Shown here piece by piece: positions 1-33,663 of a DNA stretch of 64,000 bases. Position numbers and translations under genes: made by a program. The notes beneath the pieces are model-generated. The model made no database searches. It was not told the DNA's origin and saw only the letters and a list, made by a program, of their open reading frames with translations. The number at the start of each line of letters is the position of its first letter. The first letter of the stretch is position 1. The stretch is from Amorphochlora amoebiformis (lineage: Eukaryota; Cercozoa; Chlorarachniophyceae), in assembly GCA_054601695.1 (NCBI GenBank), contig BAAHQB010000102.1, forward strand, positions 434,001 to 498,000. The letters are read 5' to 3'.

Positions 1-11
1 TACACACACAC

Positions 12-54
<43 letters not shown>

Positions 55-84
55 GTCATTTTTATGTAAACACATATACACACC

Positions 85-136
<52 letters not shown>

Positions 137-151
137 AATATATATATATAT

Positions 152-217
<66 letters not shown>

Positions 218-231
218 AAATATATGCATGG
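1..231. repeat. (TA)n microsatellite, era 3' intron
   Basis: Nearly pure TA dinucleotide with short interruptions. Similar tracts of 30 to 250 bp fill most introns of the window and account for the many [10 protein letters not shown] open frames. It probably belongs to the era intron after exon 12. Confidence 0.9.
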
Positions 232-627
232 GGATGGAGAGGGGGTAAGAGAGGGGGATAGATAGAGAGGGGGTAGATAGAGAGGGGGATAGATAGAGAG
301 GGGGATAGATAGAGAGGGGGATAGATAGAGAGGGGGTAGATAGAGAGGGGGTAGCTAGAGAGGGGGATAGATAGAGAGGGGGATAGATAGAGAGGGGGGT
401 AGATAGAGAGGAGGATAGATAGAGAGGGGGATAGATAGGGAGGGGGATAGATAGAGAGGGGGTAGATAGAGAGGGGGATAGATAGAGAGGGGGATAGATA
501 GAGAGGGGGATAGATAGAGAGGGGGATAGATAGAGAGGGGGATAGATAGAGAGGGGGATAGATAGAGAGGGGGATAGATAGAGAGGGGGTAGATAGGGAG
601 GGGAGAAATAGATAGAGAGGGATAGGA
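232..627. repeat. 15/16-bp purine minisatellite (agagggggatagatag)
   Basis: About 25 tandem units of agagggggatagatag, or a 15-base form lacking one a. On the era sense strand (minus) it is a C/T tract without any GT. The long frame through it reads [10 protein letters not shown] repeats and is not a gene. Confidence 0.9.
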
Positions 628-651
628 GAAGAGAGAATGGTGTTTTGGAAC

Positions 652-9249
<8,598 letters not shown>

Positions 9250-9356
9250 TGGGTTTGTGGGTATCTTGAGGTAAGATATGTGCATATTTGCACACTTTTA
9301 TTTGAGCATATATAAAAGAAGATATCCTTTATATATACTTCTCGATATACGCATAA
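9250..9356. promoter_or_regulatory. Divergent intergenic spacer between era and the 9357 gene
   Basis: About 107 bp between the era ATG and the first frame of the plus-strand gene. It probably holds both promoters. A plus-strand donor-like TTGAG|GTAAGA at 9271 could mark a leader exon that overlaps era exon 1. No core promoter motif was recognised. Confidence 0.3.
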
Positions 9357-9898
9357 GTGGGTCCCGAAAGAAAAAGAAAATATCGGCCTTTGGATCCCGA
9401 AAGTCGCCGCCCCAGCCCGTCGACGGTCAAAGAGCTCGATGCAACAACCGCTTTTGGGTACGCAAACTGGCGTGAAACGCGCGTTAAGGCCAATGGAATG
9501 CCTTATATACATAATCTGATCCTTTTAACCTTTCGTAGGTACCACTTCGCGCAAGTTTTCCACAGGAATTCTGCAAAGTAAGGGTGTTTTTTTGTTGTTC
9601 AAGATACACGATCGGCGCTTACGGCTCTTCTCTGCGCCTTTGGGACTAAGTTTCGAATATTTGACCAGGAAAAACCGCTCTCCTTGCGATTGGCTGTCTC
9701 GCGCTGACCGTTGGATTCTTCGCTTACACCGGCGTCGCTCATACCCCTTGGTGCACCTCAGGTATCTTGAGACCCCTACCTTATGAATTCTCCTGTTGTG
9801 TGTGCCGATATGGCGCTTTTTTTCCTACTTCCCGTGTGCAAAGTGGTTCATGGCAATCTGTAATTGCAAACGGGCAACATTTATCTATACGTATTTGA
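9357..9898 (+). CDS. Tentative small single-pass membrane protein
   Basis: Proposed exons 9357-9482, 9539-9577, 9604-9649 and 9669-9898 join in phase. The start is unresolved: frame position 9357 is GTG, not ATG, so an upstream exon is likely. The last exon holds the hydrophobic run LLAIGCLALTVGFFAYTG, one clear membrane helix, preceded by a basic stretch (DRRLRLFSAPLGLRK). That layout recalls small mitochondrial inner-membrane assembly factors of the COA3 type, but this is a guess from hydropathy. The last 45 residues may be read-through after a donor at TCAG|GTATCT. It is divergent from era. The coding case rests on phase and composition only. Confidence 0.35.
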
Positions 9899-10250
9899 AA
9901 TGATCTTGTATGCGCCTGCGTGTGCACGTAGACTTGCGCATTATTTGGTCTCAAGGCCCGTGTAGCCGTTCATATTTTTCATGGCCAGTCTACATAGCTT
10001 GTAGATAATAAAACACATATGCACATGTTTTCCACGGCAAATCCCGCAAACACGTTTTACAGATTTTTAACGGCCATTTGTGCAATTAGTCTGATAACAC
10101 GTACATGCGAAAGATTCAAACTTCTCTTTTTTCTCTGTTCCTCCCTTTATGTCTTATTTGTAGATTTGATGTACAAACATATACATAGAACAGAGGTACT
10201 ATGTATATATATTTATATACATACACATACATACATATATATATATATAC

Positions 10251-10327
<77 letters not shown>

Positions 10328-10479
10328 TATATACATACATATATACATACACGTATATACATATATACATATATACATATAATATATATATATATATATA
10401 TAATTATATACATATATATAATATGCTTCCATGCATACATACATTAGGTGTCGTTGCTCGTGCGCGCGCAGATAGCGCA
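9899..10479. other. Spacer upstream of fabD
   Basis: Non-repetitive AT-moderate DNA to about 10190, then (TA)n. An AATAAA-like run at 10004-10014 may end the upstream transcript. No coding frame was convincing. Confidence 0.5.
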
Positions 10480-21217
<10,738 letters not shown>

Positions 21218-22340
21218 TGTGGGACCATATCAAGTTCATGATCATGTTACAAGCAGTTTTGCTCTCTGGAATTAATCAGTACGTACATCATAACATCTAG
21301 ACATTGATAAGAGATCGTATATCTAGTATATCAATGATCCTAGTGATCAATCTAGTCAATAACTCTTCTATATATATATATAGTCTTGTTCAACTCTTGT
21401 TGTACTCTGACTGTATACTAAGATATGTGCAATAATAAAAAAATCGAATCCAATTTACTAGTTGATCGATTAATATATGTAGCTAGCTGGCCAGATATCC
21501 AGCCACACAAGTGGTAAGAACTTTTTAGTATTATATTATTTTACTATATAGATAACTGGTCACTAAACGATTATTTAATTTAGTAATCGAGTTGATTAAA
21601 TTATACACCAATTCTAGAGTATTACATGGAAACTTCATTAAATGATGACTATATTCACAAGCGAAACTGAGTTTACAGCTCTAGAATCTCGACTAGCGGC
21701 TAAGGTTTAAGCTTGAGGCATTGAGCAGGTTAACAAACCTAGCCGTGAGGTCTCGTTTGACTGTCCGTCGCAACATGTCTGCCGTGCTTATTTATTATCG
21801 GTTATGTGATATACGTTCTTTTTTATTTTCAAAAAAAAAAAAAATGCTTTTAAAAAAAAATCATTTTTTCGACTCGTCTGTACACTACTCCCGTCCTCCT
21901 TGCCAACTTAATGTGTTTTTTTTTCCTATGACTAAGTGGGATGCGGGAATGTAGTTGCACGACCATTGAACGACGTTTTGAATTTGTGGTGGTGGGGAGG
22001 TGATGGTCTAACTTGGGGGAAAGTGTTGGACACGGTTTTAAACAATAAAAAGAAATTATGTCGATCGCAGAAAAACAGAAGAAAAAAAAAAAAAAAGTTA
22101 GAGAAAAAAAACAGAGGAAAAAAGAGGTGTGACAAAAAAACAAACTTTCGTGTTGAACAGTTCGAGTATTTTTTTCTTGTTTTTTTAAAACTTCCTTTTT
22201 TTTTTTTTTTTTTTAGTTCCTAACTGTGATCAATCGAAAAGAGATTAATATTTCCGATCGAATCCATCCGACGGATGGCAAGACGAAAAAAATAAAAGGG
22301 AAAATTCAAGAGTAAAAACAATAACAATTTACTCTACGTC
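21218..22340. other. Convergent 3' region of fabD and the HMG gene
   Basis: Mostly non-repetitive AT-rich DNA without TA microsatellite. AATAAA at 21434-21439 is a candidate fabD poly(A) signal. Poly-A and poly-T runs occur at 21830-22215. No gene was seen. Confidence 0.6.
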
Positions 22341-22449
22341 CTAGCAAGGATAAGGGTTCTCGATCCTCCAGACACGAACCAAGGCGCCCGCGAACTTTTG
22401 GGCCGCCTCACCCCACTCCTCTGGGTTGAAGTGCTGGGCGATATCCTGA

Positions 22450-22490
<41 letters not shown>

Positions 22491-22664
22491 GTAATATATG
22501 TATATATATATATATTCTATGTATATCGTTTACGTGAAAACCTAAGCGGCAAAAAAAAAAAAAAGTGTTGCATACATTATAACATGTACATAATATAAAA
22601 TTACGATTGTGGAATATTAGATATAAATTACGGTTGTAAAATATTATAAATTCTATATTATATA

Positions 22665-22700
<36 letters not shown>

Positions 22701-22730
22701 GCATATAATATATATATTATTAAATATATA

Positions 22731-22796
<66 letters not shown>

Positions 22797-24512
22797 TTAC
22801 ATATATTTTATATATGTCACACATGTGTATGTAAACTCGCGTACTATACGAATTGTACAAACCTGCGGATCACGGAATACTTGAGGCTCATATAGCGCGC
22901 ATTCATCAGACTCCATATCCGAGTCGGAGAACTTATCTTCCGTGCTCAGGTCACTCTCGTGGTCCTCCACGCGAGAGTAGCGGGGACGCTGTAGAACAAA
23001 GAGCGGTCAGTTAGCCGTTATCACATACATGAGAGTGGGGCAAAAAGCAACCTTGGGGGTGATGAGACGCGGAGTGGACCCTAACGGCTCATCATCAGAA
23101 GATATGCAAGTCTCAACTTCTATCATCCTGTAGATTTGAGCTTAATAAACGAAATTGCAAAAAAATGGAATTCGGAGAATTTCTCAACTCAAAAAGTTAG
23201 TTACGGGGCTATTAATAGATGAATAAATACTTACAGGCTCCGAGAACGTTTGCGCTTGAGCAGGGACCCCTTGACAGACAGAGGAGCTCTCCTAGATGGC
23301 TTCTGTGACTTCTCTCTCTTAATCTCGGGACTTGGAAGGGGCTGTCGAACACAACGGTTAGGACCTTCCTTTGGGGCGTAGACGCGAGTGGAAGGGGAGG
23401 ATGGCACCAGGTTACGCATATACACGCTATCAACATGCGGAACATATATACACACAACGATATCACCTTTGTCTCTGGACTCTCCGGCTGCCCCCCCCCC
23501 GACTCCCGCATCCGTTTCACATAATCCTCGTTCTGCACAAGCAAGTAGATTAAGACTGTCATTCTCATGCTCCAATAGCGGATCGCTCATGGACAATATT
23601 GTAATACACGTGCATGTAGTGGAAAGTTGGGGTGTGGTGATACCAGCTGCTGACAACGCATCTTGTCCCTGTCGGCCATACTCTGGAACATCTTTCTGTC
23701 CTGGGGTGAAAGGGCTTTCCAACGCTTTCCAATGATTCGTGCGACCTTCTCATTGTGCTGAATAACATGAGGTTGATACAACATATGAGGCAAGGTCTGA
23801 AAGTGTTAGATTATCTCAATCACCTGCACGCGATCGATAGGGTTAGTTTTATCCGGGCAAACTTCCGACCACACACTGAGGTAGAACACACATGACATCA
23901 AGAGTGAGTACACACTGATGAATTAAAGTCCCGCACACAAAGCGAAGAGACGAGTAAGCTATTACCTTTGATGCACGGAGAGTTGGAAGAAGTTGTATGC
24001 CGTCTTTGGTCGCTTGGGCTTCCTCACCTTTGTCGACGCTCGCTTTTTCTTTGTGGTGCCGGTGGAACGCGAAGTCGAAGGAGCCTTCAAGTGGCTCCGA
24101 TCGGCTCCGCGACGACAAGATTTCTCTCTTAAACCTTCACGTTCGCTCGATTGCGTTGGCTTGGTCCTATCGTAAGGCATCGAAGCACACAAAGTTAGCC
24201 GAGGTACCATATCTCACATTGACACGTGCACGCTTTGCAAAGGTATACTTCGAGAGATTCAGAGTATCGCATGGGGTTCACATACTTCTTCTCTAGGTCC
24301 GAAGGCTTCAACCAGTTTCGATTGCCTTTCTTGGAGTTCAACCCGACGCACAACACAGCGAGTTGACCGGTGGCCGGATTGTACGAGATTGAGTTCCTTC
24401 CGCTTAGTTGCAATCCGGGAAAAATTCCCGTTTGCAACAAGGACGCGGGGAGTATCCCTTGACAATTTTGCCCGGCCATCTTTTCCGCCACGACTGTTGT
24501 CTTGGCTGACAT
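22341..24512 (-). CDS. HMG-box protein, 9 exons, complete
   Basis: Exons: 24286-24512, 23966-24166, 23824-23875, 23644-23757, 23467-23532, 23235-23341, 23052-23127, 22863-22988, 22341-22445. They total 1074 nt, or 357 residues, all in phase. An N-terminal region of about 75 residues is unrecognised and is followed by a basic Ser/Lys linker. The HMG box starts PKRPKTAYNFFQLSVHQ and ends ADRDKMRCQQLNEDYVKRM, with IIGKRWKALSPQDRKMF as helix 2. The helix 1-2 loop carries about nine extra residues (DKTNPIDRVQ) and lies in its own small exon. A basic stretch (KRKRSRSL) and an acidic Ser/Asp/Glu stretch follow, then a C-terminal segment ending WRIENPYPC. HMG boxes bend DNA, so chromatin binding is inferred. 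An upstream in-frame ATG (24512) was preferred to 24479. Confidence 0.9.
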
Positions 24513-24942
24513 CGCGAGTGAGCTTGCCGTACGGGGGAGAGATTTTGTCAGCCGACCTGCGTGTGTTGGCGTCTTGTCCGTGAGGCGCGTTATTAATAAT
24601 CTGGTGTTATTAATTCAATTGGAAGTTTAGGTGAAATAGCCTTAAAGTTATATTTTTCGTACTTAAAAAAAGAAGGAAGGTAGGGTACTCCTTATTATTA
24701 TTTTAGCGGTTTATCGATTGGAGACTCGGCCGTTTCCGGAATGGATTTCCCGGCAACTTTACCATAAAAAAGAAACGGTTTCGGAACCTGACCAAAAAGG
24801 ACCGCTCCGGATCTTGGGAAAGTACGGTACCTAATATCAGAACCTTTGACTTCCGTTCGATCCGTTGAAAGGCGCAAATCCCCGACAAATTCAAACAAAA
24901 CAATTCCAAAAGTAATAAAAAAGCGCGTGACCAGTCAAGAGC
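24513..24942. other. Spacer between HMG gene and the 24943 gene
   Basis: Non-repetitive and GC-richer. A minus frame (24698-24898) is open and ends DKPLK-stop, but no exon chain or start supports it. It probably contains the two divergent promoters. Confidence 0.4.
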
Positions 24943-25590
24943 ATGGCCACCGTCGCGCGCCTCGTCGTGGCTGTCCTGGCCTTCTTATGCCCCTCTACCG
25001 GCGCGACAGCTGTTGTCCTTCGCTCTCTCTTGACCTCCTCCTCTAGTATTCCCGCGAGCCTTAAACACTCTAATCCCAAATTCGCACTTCCTAATAACAC
25101 TCCATAATACTGACAAGCAGCGAGGCCCACAGCTCACCTTCCGCGAGAACGGGTGAGAACGAGCCTCGGACGATGGAGACAGACAGGGTTAGCTCACACC
25201 ACGTTCAGCGCGCTACCTGTGCCGGGTAGGCCTGACGGGAAGAAGATTCCACGAAAATGGGAAAATCTCTTTTTTTTACTCACCTGGTGCGGATCGGTTT
25301 GGTAGGATGCGTGGGTCGGGTTGCGATGAGAGCGGAAAACGATGCGGGAGCGTCACAGGAGGCTGAGGTGGATGCCGTGGAGGATTCTATCGATTGTCGG
25401 TTACAACTAAAGATTTCTGTGTTTTTTTGTTTTGCGGGAGGGTACTAAGATGCACGTGTGAATGAGTAATACAAGTATGTGTGTAAATACCGAACTGGAT
25501 ATATATGTATGCATATATTATATATATATATATACATATATATATTATATATATATATATGTGTGTGTGTTTATATATTTAAATACATGT

Positions 25591-25636
<46 letters not shown>

Positions 25637-25776
25637 TTATATATATGTGTGTATGTGTACATAAAAAATATATAATATACATCCTATTATACACATGTAG
25701 ATACATATTATGTACATAAATTATATATATCACATATATATATATATATATATTTGTGTATTTATATATATATATG

Positions 25777-25807
<31 letters not shown>

Positions 25808-25881
25808 GTGTATATGTATGTATAATTATATATCTATATTCTTCATATTGCAAATAACATACTACATAATTATATATGCAA

Positions 25882-25928
<47 letters not shown>

Positions 25929-26769
25929 ATTCACATTAAATGTCTTTCATATGTGCGTATATTTCTAAAACAGCAATATGCCTATATCATATGTAAACGT
26001 ACAGCAATATGCCCAAATCACATGCGTGCAGCAATATGCCTATATGATATGCACACGTACAGCAATATGCCTATATCATATGTATACGGACAGCAATATG
26101 CCTATATCATATGTATACGTACAGCAATATGCCTATATCATATGTATACGTACAGCTATATGCATATATCATATGTATACGTACAGCTATATGCCTATAT
26201 CATATGTATACGTACAGCTATATGCCTATATGATATGTATACGTACAGCAATATGCCTATATCATATGTATACGTACAGCAATATGCCTATATCATATGT
26301 ATACGTACAGCTATATGCCTATATCATATGTATACGTACAGCTATATGCCTATATCATATGTATACGTACAGCAATATGCCTATATGATATGTATACGTA
26401 CAGCAATATGCCTATATGATATGTATACGTACAGCAATATGCCTATATCATATGTATACGTACAGCAATATGCCTATATCATATGTATACGTACAGCAAT
26501 ATGCCTATATCATATGTATACGTACAGCAATATGCCTATATGATATGTATACGTACAGCAATATGCCTATATGATATGTATACGTACAGCAATATGCCTA
26601 TATCATATGTATACGTACAGCAATATGCCTATATCATGTGTATACGTGCAGCTATCAAGCCGGTTGACCCTCCGTCGATCGAAACACAGGAAGTTCCGTT
26701 CGGCTCTTCGGTATGTTTTAATATATATATATAAAAACTACATATATATATAGATATGTGGATAAATAA

Positions 26770-26804
<35 letters not shown>

Positions 26805-26845
26805 GTATGATAAATGCATGAGAAATTTTTCATCTTTAATATGTA

Positions 26846-26887
<42 letters not shown>

Positions 26888-27018
26888 TACATATATATTA
26901 TATATATATATATATGTATATATGTATATGTTATATATATTTATTTATTTGTATACTTCTATTTTGGTCTTTCTGGTTCTCATTTATATGTATAGATGCA
27001 TGTATATAAGCATGTAAG

Positions 27019-27053
<35 letters not shown>

Positions 27054-27092
27054 GAATATATATTCATATTATATGAATATATATATATATAT

Positions 27093-27148
<56 letters not shown>

Positions 27149-27228
27149 CATATATATATAGACATGTGTTTGTGTGTATTATAAAATATAGGTACATATA
27201 AAGTATATATATATATATATATACATGT

Positions 27229-27259
<31 letters not shown>

Positions 27260-28899
27260 CATGCACATACACACACATATATTATATATATATATATATA
27301 TCATACACATGCCCTACTGACTCTAACCCTAACCCTAACCCTATCCCTAACCCAACCGTATTACTAATCTTAACCCTAACCCACACTCCAACCCTAACCC
27401 TAACCCTAACCCTCACTCTAACCCTAACCCTACCCCTAACCCAACCCTAACCCTAACCCTAACTGTAACCTTAAACCTAGCCCTAACCCTAACCCTAACC
27501 CTAAGCCTAACCCAGACCCTTGCCTAACCCTAACCCTAACCCTAACCGTACCTAACCCAAACCCAAACCCAAACCCTAACCCTAGCCCTAACCGAGTCAA
27601 TGGTCCTAGGACTAAGACATGCTGAATAATCTGATCCTAGCCCTAACCCTAACCCTAACCCTAACCCTAACCCTAGCTGTAACCTTAAACCTAGCCCTAA
27701 CCCTAACCCTAAGCCTAAGCCTAACCCAGACCCTTGCCTAACCCTAACCCTAACCCTAACCCTAACCCTAACACTAACCCAAGCTGTAACCTTAAACCTA
27801 GCCCTAACCCTAACCCTAAGCCTAACCCAGACCCTTGCCTAACCCTAACCCTAACCCTAACCGTAACCCTAACCTTAGCCCTAACCCTAACCCAAACCCA
27901 AACCCTAACCCTAGCCCTAACCGAGTCAATGGTCCTAGGACTAAAAGATGCTGAATAATCTGATCCTAGCCCTAACCCTAACCCTAACCCTAACCCTAAC
28001 CCTAGCTGTAACCTTAAACCTAGCCCTAACCCTAACCCTAAGCCTAACCCAGACCCTTGCCTAACCCTAACCCTAACCCTAACCGTAACCCTAACCTTAG
28101 CCCTAACCCTAACCCAAACCCAAACCCTAACCCTAGCCCTAACCCTAACCCTAACCCTAACCCTAACCCTAACCCTAACCCTAACCCTAGCTGTAACCTT
28201 AAACCTAGCCCTAACCCTAACCCTAAGCCTAACCCAGACCCTTGCCTAACCCTAACCCTAACCCTAACCGTAACCCTAACCTTAGCCCTAACCCTAACCC
28301 AAACCCAAACCCTAACCCTAGCCCTAACCGAGTCAATGGTCCTAGGACTAAAAGATGCTGAATAATCTGATCCTAGCCCTAACCCTAACCCTAACCCTAA
28401 CCCTAACCCTAACCCTAACTGTAACCTTAAACCTAGCCCTAACCCTAGCCCTAACCCTAAGCCTAACCCAGACCCTTGCCTAACCCTAACCCTAACCCTA
28501 ACCCTAACCCTAACCGTAACCCTAACCTTAGCCCTAACCCTAACCCAAACCCAAACCCTAACCCTAGCCCTAACCGAGTCAATGGTCCTAGGACTAAGAG
28601 ATGCTGAATAATCTGATCCTAGCCCTAACCCTAACCCTAACTAACCCTAACCCTAACCCTAACCCTAACCCTAACCCTAACCCTAACCCTAACCCTAACC
28701 CTAACCCTAACCCTAACCCTAACCCTAACGTAATTGGCAGGTTCCATTCGGCTTTTATCTTATTGGGTCAGGGTTGGTTAGTATCGCTTCGATCGGTATA
28801 TATATATATATATCATATATATATATATATAAATTATATAATATATATATATATTTATGTGTGTGTGTGTATGTATATACATATATATATGTATATGTG

Positions 28900-28939
<40 letters not shown>

Positions 28940-29115
28940 AACATATTATATATGTTTTTTTTATATGATTATATATGTATAAGTGTATATATAGATACAT
29001 TATATATTACTATATATATATACATAGTGTATATATATATATATAAACATATTACATTTACATCATTTATAATATATATGTAGGATCAGGAATTGAGATA
29101 CATATTATAACATAC

Positions 29116-29146
<31 letters not shown>

Positions 29147-29344
29147 ATATATATTCTAATGTATATATATATAATATAGCTAATATATATATATATATAT
29201 ATATAATACATATATATATAGGATCAGGGTTTGAGATCGCGGCCAAAAACCCCGTTTTTGGGGTTATTCCCCCTGAGAGGTCTATTATATATATATATAT
29301 ATATATATATATCCTGTTTTTGGGGTTATTCCCCCTGAGAGGTT

Positions 29345-29381
<37 letters not shown>

Positions 29382-29423
29382 CATTTTTCCTGTTTTTGGG
29401 GTTATTCCTCATTTGAAGTTTAT

Positions 29424-29467
<44 letters not shown>

Positions 29468-29511
29468 TATCCTTTTTTTTTGGGTCATTCCCTCTGAGAG
29501 GTTTATATTGT

Positions 29512-29565
<54 letters not shown>

Positions 29566-30234
29566 TTTAGATATATATGTGTATGTTCGTATATGTACAT
29601 AATAATTTTATAACCCCCCTGTATGAAAAGTAATATATAAATATCTATATACATATATATATATATATATAAGTATATATATATAAATAAATAAATATAT
29701 ATATATATATGACATATCTATATGGTAGTCCCTTTTCAGTGGTTCATATATACATGTCGTGTAACAATACATATATATATATATATATATATCCCTGTCT
29801 CTCTTTCTCTCCCTTTCTCGATGTATCTCTCTCATTCTCCCTCTCTCTCTCTCTTCCCTCTCCCCCCCCTTCTCTCTCTCTCTCTCTGTCTACCTCTCCC
29901 TCTCCCCCTCTCCCTTTCTCTCCCTCTCTCTCTTTCTCTCCCTCTCTCTTCTCTCTCTCTCTCTCTCTCTCTCCCTCTCTCTCTCCCCCTCTCTCTCTCC
30001 CCCTCTCTCTCTACCTCTCTCTCTCTCTCCCTTTCTCTCCCTCTCTCTCTTTCTCTCCCTCTCTCTCCCTCTCTCTCTTTCTCCCCTTCTCTCTCCTCTC
30101 TCTCTACCCCTCTCTCCCCCTCTCTCTCTACCTCTCTCTCTACCTCTCTCTCTCTCCCTTTCTCTCCCTCTCTCTTTCTCTCTCTCTCTCCCTCTCTCTT
30201 TCTCCCTCTCTCTCCCTCTCTCTCTTTCTCCCCC

Positions 30235-30270
<36 letters not shown>

Positions 30271-30370
30271 ACCCTCCCTCTCTACCTCTCTCTCTATCCT
30301 CCCCTCTCTCTCTCTCTTTCTCTCACTCTCTATCTTTCTCCCCCTCTCTATCTTTCTCCCCCTCTCTCTC

Positions 30371-30402
<32 letters not shown>

Positions 30403-30504
30403 CCTCCTCTCTCCTTCCTCTCTCCCTCTTTCCTCTATCTTTCTCTCCCTCCTCTCTCTCTCTCCTCTCTCTCTCTCTCTCCCTCTTTCTCTCTCTCTCT
30501 CTCC

Positions 30505-30573
<69 letters not shown>

Positions 30574-30760
30574 TCTCTCCCTCTCTCTCTCCCTCTCCCT
30601 CCTCTCTCCCTCTCTCTCATCCTCCCCTCTCTCTCTCTCCCTCTCTCTCGCTCTCTTCCTCTTCCTCTCTCTCTTTCTCTCATCCTCTCTCTCTCTCTCT
30701 CTCATCCTCCCTCTCTCTCTCTATCTCGCTCTCTCCCTCTTCCTCTCTCTCTTTCTCTCA

Positions 30761-30807
<47 letters not shown>

Positions 30808-31008
30808 ATCCTCTTTATCTATATCTATCTCTCTCTCTCTCCCAGCTATCTCCCTCCTCTCTCCCTCTCTCTCATCCTCCCCCCCCTCTCTCTTTCTCTC
30901 TCCTCTCTCTCTTTCTCTCCCTCCTCTCTCCCTCTCTCTCATCCTCTCCCCTCCCTCTCTCCCTCTCTCTCCCTCTCTCTCCTTCTCTCTCTCTCTATCT
31001 CTATCTCT

Positions 31009-31057
<49 letters not shown>

Positions 31058-31351
31058 CCTCCTCTCTCTCTCTCTCTCTCCTCTCTCCCTCTCTGCCTCT
31101 CTCCCTTTCTTAATTTCTCTCTCACGCTCTCTCTCTCTCTCTCTCTCCCTCTCCCTCTCTCTCTCTCTCTCGTATATTTCTAACTATATATTATATATAC
31201 ATTGTATATAAATATAGTCCTCTATGGTTACCCATTCATGTAATATATACATACACATACACATGTATATATACACACACATAAATATATATATATATAG
31301 ATATATACTTGTATATATATATATAATATATATATATATATGTGTGTATAA

Positions 31352-31401
<50 letters not shown>

Positions 31402-31659
31402 ATATTTCTAACTATATATTATATATATATTGTATATACAAATAGTCCTCTATGGTTACCCATTCATATAATATGTACATACACATACACATGTATATAC
31501 ACACACACATAATATACTTGTGTGTATATATATATATGTGTATAACTATATTATATATTATATATATATATATATATATTGTATATACATATAGTCCTCT
31601 ATGGTTACCCATTCATATAATATATACATACACATACACATGTATACACAAACACACAC

Positions 31660-31707
<48 letters not shown>

Positions 31708-31848
31708 CTAACTATATATTATATATATATATATAGTCCTCTATGGTTACCCATTCATATAATATATACATACACATACACATGTATACACACACACACA
31801 CATAAATATATATATATACTTGTATATATATATATATGTGTGTATAAC

Positions 31849-31891
<43 letters not shown>

Positions 31892-32025
31892 GTCCTCTAT
31901 GGTTACCCATTCATATAATATATACATACACATACACAGGTATACACACACACACACACATAAATATATATATATATATATACTTGTATATATATATATA
32001 TATACATATATGTATAACTATATAT

Positions 32026-32057
<32 letters not shown>

Positions 32058-32290
32058 TGTATATACATATAGTCCTCTATGGTTACCCATTCATATAATA
32101 TATACATACACATACACATGTATACACACACACACACACATAAATATATATATATATGTATGTGTGTGTGTGTGTGTATAACTATATATATATATATATT
32201 ATATATATATATATATAGTCCTCTATGGTTACCCATTCATATAATATATATATATATATACATGTATATATATATATATATATTTCTAAC

Positions 32291-32323
<33 letters not shown>

Positions 32324-32417
32324 GTCCTCTATGGTTACCCATTCTTGCATTCTTCGCAATTACTGGTATACCTTCGGCTATTTGGCTATTTACCAAGGGA
32401 GTTCAGGTATATATAAG

Positions 32418-32456
<39 letters not shown>

Positions 32457-32496
32457 GGCTATTTGGCTATTTACCAAGGGAGTTCAGGTATATATA

Positions 32497-32540
<44 letters not shown>

Positions 32541-32781
32541 GGCTATTTGGCTATTTACCAAGGGAGTTCAGGTATATATAAGATATATATATATATATAT
32601 ATATAAGATATATATGTATATATATATATATATATATATCCCTTCGGCTATTTGGCTATTTACCAAGGGAGTTCAGGTATATATAAGATATATATATACA
32701 TACATATATATATATATATATATACATATATCCCTTCGGCTATTTGGCTATTTACCAAGGGAGTTCAGGTATATATAAGTG

Positions 32782-32823
<42 letters not shown>

Positions 32824-32856
32824 CGGCTATTTGGCTATTTACCAAGGGAGTTCAGG

Positions 32857-32889
<33 letters not shown>

Positions 32890-32935
32890 CCCTTCGGCTA
32901 TTTGGCTATTTACCAAGGGAGTTCAGGTATGTATA

Positions 32936-32979
<44 letters not shown>

Positions 32980-33258
32980 GGCTATTTGGTTATTTACCAA
33001 GGGAGTTCAGGTATATATAAGTGTAAATATATATATATATATCCCTTCGGCTATTTGGCTATTTACCAAGGGAGTTCAGGTATATATAAGTGTAACTGTA
33101 TGTATATATATGTATATATCCCTTCGGCTATTTGGCTATTTACCAAGGGAGTTCAGGTATATATAAGTGTAAATATATATGTATATATATATATATATAT
33201 CCCTTCGGCTATTTGGCTATTTACCAAGGGAGTTCAGGTATATATAAGTGTAAATGTA

Positions 33259-33289
<31 letters not shown>

Positions 33290-33609
33290 ATATATATATA
33301 TATATGTGTATATGTATAATATCTATATATATAGTATTTATTTATATTCGTGTGTGTGTGTGTGTGTATGTACATATATGTGTGTGTGTTTTTTTTGCTT
33401 TGTAGATATGTAAAATATGTGTATGTTATGTAAATAGATATATGCAATGTACACATATACATATATATATATATATATTTACATATATATATATATAACA
33501 TATATATATATATATATACATACACACATATATATATATATTACATATGCGTTTGTGTGAACACATTATACCTACATAACTATGCAATTCTTCTTGTTGA
33601 ATGAACATG

Positions 33610-33663
<54 letters not shown>

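Noticed and set aside
24698-25130. Minus-strand gene with open frames ending DKPLK or NCFV
   Set aside because: No start and no phase-consistent exon chain. The plus-strand signal peptide and acceptor are at least as good, so it was left undecided.
25971-26651. CRISPR array
   Set aside because: Tandem 31-bp units without spacers in a eukaryotic intron. The same applies to the 59-bp units at 45094-45605.
27734-28700. Asn/Pro repeat frames (NPNPNP) and the LGLGLL frame at 3879-4118
   Set aside because: Translation of telomere-like repeat.
29709-31211. 500-residue Ser/Leu/Pro open frame and Arg/Glu minus-strand frames
   Set aside because: Pure CT repeat inside an intron, open in several frames on both strands.
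32451-33245. Tandem exon duplication producing repeated protein modules
   Set aside because: The copies lack an acceptor and hold only the 3' part of the exon, so they cannot be spliced as exons.
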